NCBI GenBank assembly: GCA_005889025.1
Contig: VBCZ01000453.1
Location: 1 to 5,372 of the forward strand
DNA from: Betaproteobacteria bacterium
Lineage (GTDB): Bacteria > Pseudomonadota > Gammaproteobacteria > Burkholderiales > Casimicrobiaceae
Direction: 5' to 3'
DNA length: 5,372 nucleotides
Position 1 is the stretch's first letter. Each line of letters starts with the position of its first letter. This document shows positions 1 to 5,372 of the stretch, one piece after another. A program made the position numbers and the translations under genes. The notes below the pieces were generated by a model. It did not search any database. It saw nothing but the letters and a program-made list of their open reading frames with translations, and was not told the origin of the DNA.

Positions 1-80
1 CGACACGTTGATTCGAACCCCGGGGCCGAGGCTCTTTGCGACACGTGCTACATCATCGTTTCGCCTCACTACGCGGCCCT

Positions 81-401
81 TTATGCGGCACGCAGCAGTC
101 GCTTGTCGACGGGTTGCACACCCGCGAGCCGTTCCGGATCCCGTTGTATCTCCCAGAGGTCGCGGGCGGCCTGCATGCGCAGCCAAATCTCAGGTGCGCC
201 ACGCAGCAGCCGCGCGAGCCGCGCCGCCATTTCGGGCGTAAGGGCGCGCCGCTCATGCAGCAAATCGGACACGGTTACGCGCGACACATCGAGCCGCTTG
301 GCGAGGTCGGTCTGCGACATGCCAAGGGACGGCAGCACGTCTTCGCGCAGCACTGCGCCGGGGTGCGTAGGCGCGCGGCGGGGATCTCGTAGGCTTCGCA
401 T
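81..401 (-). CDS. higA: HigA-family antitoxin (XRE/VapI-type HTH)
   Basis: Antitoxin of a type II toxin-antitoxin pair: it binds and neutralises the HigB RNase and represses its own operon. The product is 106 residues, normal for the family. A helix-turn-helix lies at about residues 29-48 (SQTDLAKRLDVSRVTVSDLL). It is preceded by the family's HPGAVLREDVLPSLGMS segment at 13-29 and followed by the typical LTPEMAARLARLL and PEIWLRMQAARDLWE segments (54-66, 70-84). I chose the ATG at 401 because the alignable region begins just after it, because it shares one base with the higB stop (TGATG), and because AGAGGA lies 9 bases upstream (411-416). The longer reading frame, back to 491, only overlaps higB. 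The overlap implies translational coupling to the toxin. What is seen: HTH, length and operon order. Neutralisation of this particular toxin is inferred from the family. Confidence 0.93.
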   Translation of the reverse strand: MRSLRDPRRAPTHPGAVLREDVLPSLGMSQTDLAKRLDVSRVTVSDLLHERRALTPEMAARLARLLRGAPEIWLRMQAARDLWEIQRDPERLAGVQPVDKRLLRAA

Positions 402-679
402 CAGTGATAATCCTCTAAGTTGACATCGATAGCGTGCTCGCCGGCGAAGGCAAAGGTAATTCGCCAGTTGCCGGTCACAGACACGCTGCAAAACCCGACG
501 CGATTGCCTTTGAGACGGTGGAACTTATAGCCGGGCACGTCCATCTCCTCGGCCCTCGTTGCGGCGTCCAGGGTGTCAAGCATCCGCTCAATCCTCGCAC
601 CGCTCTGTGCCGGAATGGCCCGGTGATCGCTCTGCCGAAAGAATCGTTCCAGACCCTTGTGCTTGAAATTGCGTATCAT
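401..679 (-). CDS. higB: HigB-family toxin (RelE superfamily mRNA interferase)
   Basis: Toxin of the HigBA module. Family members bind the ribosome and cleave translated mRNA, stopping growth when the antitoxin is lost. The product is 92 residues, the usual length. Family marks visible are the N-terminal FKHKGLERFF (5-14), HRLKG (54-58), the core NWRITF (71-76) and the C-terminal DYH (90-92). The ATG at 679 is preceded by AGG five bases upstream. It is the first gene of a two-gene operon, toxin before antitoxin, which is the diagnostic HigBA order. The reading frame is intact with no visible truncation, unlike the integrase and excisionase genes just upstream on the same strand. Activity is inferred from the family; catalytic residues in RelE-fold toxins vary and I cannot confirm them here. 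Confidence 0.93.
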   Translation of the reverse strand: MIRNFKHKGLERFFRQSDHRAIPAQSGARIERMLDTLDAATRAEEMDVPGYKFHRLKGNRVGFCSVSVTGNWRITFAFAGEHAIDVNLEDYH

Positions 680-690
680 CGGCGCCTGAT

Positions 691-722
691 ATGCGACACA
701 TTACACTGTAATGCGAAACATT
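691..722. promoter_or_regulatory. Predicted HigA/HigBA operator: palindrome inside a direct repeat
   Basis: Two signals overlap. CATTACA-C-TGTAATG (699-713) is a perfect 7-bp inverted repeat around one central base. ATGCGACACATT (691-702) and ATGCGAAACATT (711-722) form a 12-bp direct repeat with one mismatch and a 20-bp period, about two helical turns. Both lie 12-43 bases upstream of the higB start and cover its likely -10. HigA and related HTH antitoxins typically bind palindromes at their own promoter, so autoregulation is a reasonable inference. Confidence 0.7.
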
Positions 723-726
723 GCAA
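698..726 (-). promoter_or_regulatory. Predicted higBA promoter
   Basis: Reading the - strand, TTGCAA (726-721) is a plausible -35 box. It is followed by a 17-base spacer and TAATGT (703-698), a weak -10 with three of six consensus bases. This would start transcription about 10-15 bases before the higB ATG at 679. The -10 is buried in the palindrome at 699-713, as expected for an autorepressed toxin-antitoxin promoter. The spacing is good but the -10 is poor, so the exact hexamers are uncertain. Confidence 0.4.
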
Positions 727-793
727 GCACTGTTGCGACGCAAGCGTGAGTACGGTATCGTTAGCGCTCTCTGTGCTGTGGTTTTGCGCCGCT

Positions 794-813
794 GAGCCGC
801 CCTGCCGCGGCTC
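794..813. repeat. GC-rich hairpin between the xis remnant and higBA
   Basis: GAGCCGC (794-800) and GCGGCTC (807-813) form a perfect 7-bp inverted repeat with a 6-base loop. It lies between the decayed excisionase-like gene and the higBA promoter. On the + strand it is followed at a distance by TCGTCGTTTT. On the - strand, the direction of the genes, no T-run follows, so it is not a standard rho-independent terminator for int/xis. The stretch from about 727 to 840 otherwise holds no gene I can support. Confidence 0.4.
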
Positions 814-839
814 TCGTCGTTTTCGGGGCGGTCTCGCGC

Positions 840-1129
840 GGCGGGGCGATTAGGTTCGCTACGCGGCGCAGCGCGGTCTTTCTCGATGAACGAGGCACAG
901 GCGTCGCGGTCGATCAGGACGCGCCGCCCAACCCGCACGATGCAGCTTGCGAAGCCGTTGGGCCGGAATCGACTCGCCTCGAGCGGTCAGGCTCGGCGTG
1001 GTAGATCAAATCCCGAAGCGTTGGAACAGGTAACTGCCGATGCTCGCCCGCGAGTTCGGCGAGCACGAAGTGTCGCGGCGAAACAATCACGGCCGCCCCA
1101 TTGCCGCCAGGTTTCAGTTTGCGTGTCAT
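840..1129 (-). pseudogene. Excisionase-like small DNA-binding protein, frameshifted
   Basis: This resembles the small winged-helix/excisionase-type proteins found next to integrases; such proteins set recombination direction and often act as regulators. The first part reads from ATG 1129 and contains PTLRDLIYHAE. The frame is lost near 960-970. The second part continues in another frame with NGFASCIVRVGRRVLID and RDACASFIEKDRAAP, ending about 840. The pieces differ by a one-base deletion (or two-base insertion). The RVGRRVLID segment is the typical C-terminal 'wing' of excisionase/AlpA-like domains. The gene begins five bases after the integrase stop, so int and this gene were probably one operon. 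The original 3' end is unclear: the second frame runs on into higB without a natural stop. Family assignment is by pattern recognition, and the excisionase role is inferred. Confidence 0.6.
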
Positions 1130-1134
1130 GGCGG

Positions 1135-1906
1135 TCAATGTCCATTCTGCTGTGCCCGCTTCGCGGCGTCGACGAGGAGCTCGGGCGCGACGTGCGGATA
1201 CCTGCGCATCATGTTTAGCGAGCGATGAGCACGGTTGCGACGATCCGGCTATCGACGCCCGCGCGCATCCTCCGGTGATGGAAACACGAGGTCGCCGCCG
1301 AGGGCGGCGCACCTTGGAGCGCATCTTGAACGAATCGATCACGTCGGGCAACGGCACCGCCCGCGGCTCGCCCGACTTGCTGGTCGGCAGAAAAGCGCAT
1401 GCGCGCTTGAAGTCGATCATCTTCCAGCGCAAGTACATGATCTCCGATTGCCGTGCGCCGCTGGCTAAGGCGATCCTGACGCGATAAGGCCAAGATCCGG
1501 ATTAGGCAATGCCTGACCGTTTGCGGTGATCGGTAACGCGGCGGCCTCTCGGGATTGCGCTCGATGTTCTCGGCGCCGAGCAATACGTGGCCTTCCTCGA
1601 CGATGTCACCAGCGAAGTGGAACAGCTTCTTCTTGCCGAAACGGTCGCGCCACCAGCGCAATTGCCGTTCCGGTCGGTGACGATCTTGATAGTCGCCTTG
1701 ACGGCGACGAAGGGGTCGACCGCGTCGGCCAGCGTGCGGACCCGGGAGAAGCCGTAATGCTTGCCCTCGCCGATATCGACCTCGATCTTGGCTCCCCAGG
1801 CCTTCGCCTCGGTCTTGTTGTCGAAGGTGTCGCGGAGTGGAGGATGGCCGGCGCGTCGAACCCGCACGTTGAACTTGCCGGAGGGGAACTTGCGGATGGT
1901 TGCCAT
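1135..1906 (-). pseudogene. int: Tyrosine recombinase / phage-type integrase, multiply disrupted
   Basis: Remnant of a site-specific integrase. Four pieces can be read. Positions 1906 to about 1662 give the N-terminal arm-binding domain, MATIRKFPSGKFNVRVRRAG onward. About 1662 to 1490, in a second frame, gives the core-binding region (QLRWWRDRFGKKKLFHF, RSPQTVRH). About 1484 to 1305, back in the first frame, gives GARQSEIMYLRWKMIDFKR and TSKSGEPRAVPL, which hold catalytic Arg I (codon 1453-1451) and the beta-hairpin Lys (1378-1376). Positions 1304 to 1135, in a third frame, give GGDLVFPSPEDARG, a stop at 1251-1249, then HRSLNMMRRYPHVAPELL with the His and the nucleophilic Tyr (1200-1198). Missing are about 60 residues before Arg I (usual family length) and the whole segment with the HxxR box. 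The start is supported by AGGA nine bases upstream. It lies 58 bases from the tRNA-Cys 3' end and points away from it, as in tRNA-integrated elements. It cannot encode an active recombinase. Confidence 0.9.
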
Positions 1907-1907
1907 G

Positions 1908-1928
1908 TGTGAACGTCCTGTGAACGTC
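1908..1928. repeat. Tandem 10-bp direct repeat upstream of int
   Basis: TGTGAACGTC occurs twice, at 1908-1917 and 1919-1928, with an 11-bp period (one helical turn). It lies between the candidate core site and the integrase start, overlapping the ribosome-binding region. Tandem short repeats at this place are typical of integrase arm-type or excisionase/regulator sites, but the role here is inferred from position only. Confidence 0.5.
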
Positions 1929-1939
1929 GCTCGCCACTA

Positions 1940-1972
1940 CCGCCTATGAATCCCTTTTTCATAGGGAGGCGG
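1940..1972. repeat. Inverted repeat at the tRNA-Cys 3' end; candidate att core
   Basis: CCTATGAA (1943-1950) and TTCATAGG (1958-1965) are perfect 8-bp inverted arms around a 7-base spacer TCCCTTT. The outer bases CCGCC (1940-1944) also match GGCGG (1968-1972) in the tRNA acceptor stem, with a four-base offset, GGGA. Tyrosine-recombinase core sites are inverted arms around a 6-8 bp overlap, usually in or beside a tRNA 3' end, and a broken integrase starts 34 bases away. An alternative is a transcript-end hairpin of the tRNA operon, but no T-run follows on the - strand. Confidence 0.45.
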
Positions 1973-2037
1973 GGGTCGGAATCGAACCGGCGTAGACGGC
2001 TTTGCAGGCCGCTGCATGACCACTCTGCCACCCCGCC
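1964..2037 (-). tRNA. tRNA-Cys (anticodon GCA)
   Basis: Decodes UGC/UGU. The 74-base cloverleaf has acceptor GGCGGGG/CCCCGCC (perfect 7 bp), D-stem GCA/TGC, anticodon stem GCGGC/GCCGT with loop CTGCAAA (anticodon GCA at 2005-2003), T-loop TTCGATT and discriminator U73, which is characteristic of tRNA-Cys. Two oddities: the T-stem GCCGG/CCGAC has one C-A mismatch where a G would pair, and the last encoded bases are CCC, not CCA, so the terminal A would have to come from tRNA nucleotidyltransferase repair. It lies 77 bases downstream of tRNA-Gly on the same strand. The 3' end borders the integrase remnant, so these changes may reflect integration there. Confidence 0.96.
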
Positions 2038-2080
2038 GGGGTGGACTCGACGCTCGCCTGGGCCGGCGCCGTCGCAAAGC

Positions 2081-2106
2081 AAAAGGGAGAGCACTCGCTC
2101 CCCCTT
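2081..2106 (-). terminator. Terminator-like hairpin between tRNA-Gly and tRNA-Cys
   Basis: On the - strand, AAGGGGGAG (2106-2098) pairs with CTCTCCCTT (2091-2083) over nine bases, one a G-U wobble, around the 6-base loop CGAGTG. TT follows (2082-2081), giving TTTT with the stem end, then GCTTTG. It starts nine bases after the tRNA-Gly CCA. It fits a weak rho-independent terminator or attenuator, or a processing hairpin in a dicistronic tRNA transcript. No separate promoter for tRNA-Cys is evident, so full termination would silence that gene. Confidence 0.45.
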
Positions 2107-2114
2107 GTGAAATC

Positions 2115-2190
2115 TGGAGCGGGAAACGAGTCTCGAACTCGCGACCTCAACCTTGGCAAGGTTGCGCTCTACCAACTGAGCTATTCCCGC
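2115..2190 (-). tRNA. tRNA-Gly (anticodon GCC)
   Basis: Decodes GGC/GGU. The 76-base cloverleaf includes an encoded CCA (2117-2115). Acceptor GCGGGAA/TTCCCGC, D-arm GCTC...GAGC, anticodon stem CAACC/GGTTG with loop TTGCCAA (anticodon GCC at 2157-2155), and T-loop TTCGAGA all form. It is the first gene of a Gly-Cys tandem matching the order of E. coli glyW-cysT. Unlike its neighbour tRNA-Cys it has a normal CCA end. Confidence 0.97.
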
Positions 2191-2203
2191 ATCGACCAAG
2201 GCA

Positions 2204-2209
2204 ATTATA
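2204..2209 (-). promoter_or_regulatory. -10 box of the tRNA-Gly promoter
   Basis: A perfect TATAAT on the - strand (2209-2204) would start transcription near 2197, about seven bases before the mature tRNA-Gly 5' end. No convincing -35 box is seen 16-18 bases upstream (CCCGCT to CTCCCG region). The close spacing to the tRNA is typical of stable-RNA promoters. Confidence 0.6.
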
Positions 2210-2232
2210 GCGAGAAATCGCAGCCAGCGGGA

Positions 2233-2258
2233 GGCGCCGCGCGTCGACGCGAGGCGTC
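2233..2258. repeat. 26-bp near-perfect palindrome after the aminotransferase gene
   Basis: Arms GGCGCCGCGCGTC (2233-2245) and GACGCGAGGCGTC (2246-2258) pair at 11 of 13 positions; the centre CGCGTCGACGCG (2240-2251) is perfect. It lies between the aatA stop (2276-2278) and the tRNA-Gly promoter. It could fold at the 3' end of the aatA mRNA, but no T-run follows on the - strand, so it is not a classical terminator. Confidence 0.5.
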
Positions 2259-2275
2259 AATCGACCGGCGACGCA

Positions 2276-3499
2276 TCAAGCCGTTGCGAGTTGCGGCACC
2301 AGCGCCGCATTCATTCGCGCCATCGCCTTTTCCAGGTTCTGCATCGACGTCGCAAATGAAATGCGGACATAGCCTTCAGTGCCAAACGCGGAGCCGGGAA
2401 CCACGGCGACCAGCGCCTTCTCGAGGAGGTACGCCGAAAACGCCAGGTCGGTGGCTTGCGCTATGCGTCCGCTCGCATGCAGCGCCTCAATCGCCTCGCC
2501 GACATAGGGGTATGCATAGAATGCGCCTGCTGCGCGAATACAACGCACGCCGGGCATCGCGTTCAATGCGCTCCACACGAAGTCGTGGCGTTCGCGGAAA
2601 GCACGCAGCATGGGGGCGATGCAACCCTGGTCGCCGTTGAGCGCCGCTTCGGCCGCAACCTGCGAAATCGACGTTGGATTCGATGTCGACTGTGATTGCA
2701 CGTTTTCCATCGCAGTCACGATGGCCTGCGGACCGCCGCAGTAACCGATACGCCAGCCCGTCATGGAATAGGCCTTCGACACGCCGTTCAGAACGATCGT
2801 CCGGTCATAAAGATCGGGACACGCGTTGACGATGTTGACGAAGTCGTACTGTTCGAGCTTGATTTGCTCGTACATGTCGTCGGTGGCGACGAGAATACGC
2901 GGATGGCGGCGGAGAACCGCGCCCAGCGCTTCCAGTTCCGCACGCGAATAGACCGCGCCCGTTGGATTGCTCGGGCTGTTGATGAAAAAGAGCTTCGTTC
3001 GCGGCGTGATGGCCGACTCGAGCTGCTGCGCGGTGATGCGAAATCCCTGATCGACACCCGCTTCGACGATGACCGGCGTTCCCTCGCAAATGAGCGCGAT
3101 GTCCGGATACGACACCCAATACGGCGCCGGGATGATGACCTCGTCGCCGCGATCCACAACCGCTTGGCACAGGTTGAAGATGCTTTGCTTGCCGCCGACG
3201 GAAACCAGGATTTGTCGGGCGGTGTATTCGAGCGCGTTGTCGCGCTTGAACTTGGCGATGACGGCATCCTTCAGCGAGGGAATGCCGCCCACCTGGGTGT
3301 ACTTGGTGAACCCCTTGTTAATCGCAAGGATGGCCGCATCTTTGATGTGCTGCGGCGTATCGAAGTCGGGTTCGCCTGCGCCGAGGCTCACGATGTCGTT
3401 TCCCTCCATCTTGAGCTTTGCCGCCTGTGCCGTGACAGCGAGCGTCGGTGACGGTCTTAGCGCTTGAACGCGGGCGGAGAGAAGGCTCATCGGTGGCAT
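2276..3499 (-). CDS. aatA: Aspartate aminotransferase (PLP-dependent class I/II fold)
   Basis: Transfers the amino group between aspartate and 2-oxoglutarate in the cytoplasm, linking the TCA cycle with amino-acid synthesis; some close relatives also transaminate prephenate. The 407 residues match the usual length of about 400. Visible marks are LGAGEPDFDTP (39-49), VGGKQ (101-105), PAPYWVSYP (124-132, with the cofactor-stacking Trp128), SPSNPTG (175-181, Asn178), ATDDMYE (205-211, Asp207 and Tyr210), SKAYSMTGWRIGY (241-253, with Schiff-base Lys242 and phosphate-binding Arg250) and YVRISFA (377-383, carboxylate-binding Arg379). The ATG at 3499 gives the longest protein; the ATG at 3490 (MSLLSARVQ) fits homologues better, and neither has a clear Shine-Dalgarno. 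It is similar in style to rhizobial aatA rather than E. coli aspC. The symbol is by resemblance and the substrate is not proven. It is divergent from uvrB, 127 bases apart. Confidence 0.92.
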   Translation of the reverse strand: MPPMSLLSARVQALRPSPTLAVTAQAAKLKMEGNDIVSLGAGEPDFDTPQHIKDAAILAINKGFTKYTQVGGIPSLKDAVIAKFKRDNALEYTARQILVSVGGKQSIFNLCQAVVDRGDEVIIPAPYWVSYPDIALICEGTPVIVEAGVDQGFRITAQQLESAITPRTKLFFINSPSNPTGAVYSRAELEALGAVLRRHPRILVATDDMYEQIKLEQYDFVNIVNACPDLYDRTIVLNGVSKAYSMTGWRIGYCGGPQAIVTAMENVQSQSTSNPTSISQVAAEAALNGDQGCIAPMLRAFRERHDFVWSALNAMPGVRCIRAAGAFYAYPYVGEAIEALHASGRIAQATDLAFSAYLLEKALVAVVPGSAFGTEGYVRISFATSMQNLEKAMARMNAALVPQLATA

Positions 3500-3522
3500 C
3501 CGGCGGATGGTGGCAATGCCTG

Positions 3523-3528
3523 ATTTTA
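3523..3528 (-). promoter_or_regulatory. Predicted -10 box for aatA
   Basis: TAAAAT on the - strand (3528-3523), five of six consensus bases, lies 23 bases upstream of the ATG at 3499. No good -35 is visible; AACTTG (3551-3546) at 17 bases is the nearest candidate. Transcription from here would leave a very short leader of about 15-25 bases. Confidence 0.4.
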
Positions 3529-3593
3529 CCGTACCGCGCCGCGCGCAAGTTTGTCTTCATGCGAAGGCGGTGCGCCGCGGCCGATGTCTGAGC

Positions 3594-3599
3594 TAAAAT
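3594..3599 (+). promoter_or_regulatory. Predicted -10 box for uvrB
   Basis: TAAAAT in the context GAGCTAAAATAG, five of six consensus bases, ends 27 bases before the uvrB ATG. The -35 position is GC-rich and does not match consensus. No LexA-type CTGT-N8-ACAG box is seen in 3500-3626, so the SOS control known for E. coli uvrB is not evident here; other LexA motifs cannot be excluded. Confidence 0.45.
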
Positions 3600-3626
3600 A
3601 GTCGATTAATCTCGCGCTCGATTCCG

Positions 3627-5372
<1,746 letters not shown>

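Noticed and set aside
8..45. tRNA T-arm-like sequence near the left edge (GGGGTTCGAATC on the - strand), considered as a tRNA end or second att site
   Set aside because: The flanking bases do not form a T-stem or acceptor stem, and it shares only the common TTCGA-type loop with tRNA-Cys. The 8-bp repeat CGACACGT at 1-8 and 39-46 is too short to support an att site.
914..1438. 174-codon open frame on the - strand starting MYLRWKMIDFK
   Set aside because: Its first third is an internal fragment of the integrase and its last part is the start of the excisionase-like gene; the middle is out-of-frame sequence. It is not a gene of its own.
1215..1937. 240-codon open frame on the - strand
   Set aside because: Only the middle (about 1662-1490) is real integrase sequence; the rest is out of frame with the other integrase pieces and reads as arginine-rich shadow.
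840..1967. A new defence or toxin system within the element
   Set aside because: Apart from higBA, every readable peptide block belongs to the integrase or the excisionase-like gene; there is no room for another gene and no CRISPR-like or retron-like repeats are visible.
1606..2199. 197-codon open frame on the - strand containing 'MVDAGIAQLVERNLAKVEVASSR'
   Set aside because: It is a translation across tRNA-Gly and tRNA-Cys, a well-known false protein from tRNA genes.
2041..3451. Long + strand frames at 2041-2640 and 2696-3451
   Set aside because: They are antisense shadows of tRNA-Gly and aatA; the - strand aatA carries all family motifs in one frame.

Overview
The window looks like the chromosome of a GC-rich proteobacterium, most likely a betaproteobacterium. 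The case rests on the type of aspartate aminotransferase, its divergent arrangement with uvrB, and the GC-rich codon use with TAAAAT-type -10 boxes; the exact taxon cannot be fixed from this sequence. Two parts are visible: a conserved housekeeping block on the right (about 1964-5372) and a decayed mobile-element scar on the left (about 81-1965).

Housekeeping block. uvrB (nucleotide excision repair) starts at 3627 on the + strand and runs off the right edge without its C-terminal part. It is divergent from a complete class I/II PLP-dependent aspartate aminotransferase (aatA type) on the - strand. Downstream of the aminotransferase, on the same strand, lie tRNA-Gly(GCC) and tRNA-Cys(GCA). The order matches the start of the E. 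coli glyW-cysT-leuZ operon, but no tRNA-Leu follows here. The tRNA-Gly has a perfect TATAAT -10 box, and a terminator-like hairpin sits between the two tRNAs.

Mobile-element scar. Directly at the 3' end of tRNA-Cys begins an inactivated integrative element. A tyrosine-recombinase (phage-type integrase) gene points away from the tRNA. It can be followed in pieces over three reading frames, and it has lost the middle of its catalytic domain and the segment with the HxxR box. Five bases after its stop lies a small excisionase-like DNA-binding gene, also frameshifted. Between the tRNA and the integrase are an inverted repeat whose arms reach into the tRNA acceptor stem (a candidate core recombination site) and a tandem 10-bp direct repeat with 11-bp period (a candidate arm-type or operator site). 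The tRNA-Cys itself has a T-stem mismatch and ends in CCC rather than CCA.

Cargo. Downstream of the broken int/xis pair is an intact type II toxin-antitoxin operon, higB-higA, with toxin first and a 1-base overlap. A well-formed palindrome and a 20-bp-period direct repeat cover its predicted promoter. The element's mobility genes have decayed while the addiction module has stayed open and regulated.

I found no convincing new defence or biosynthetic system. The most interesting features are the tRNA-Cys/integrase junction and the survival of higBA beside the dead recombinase.
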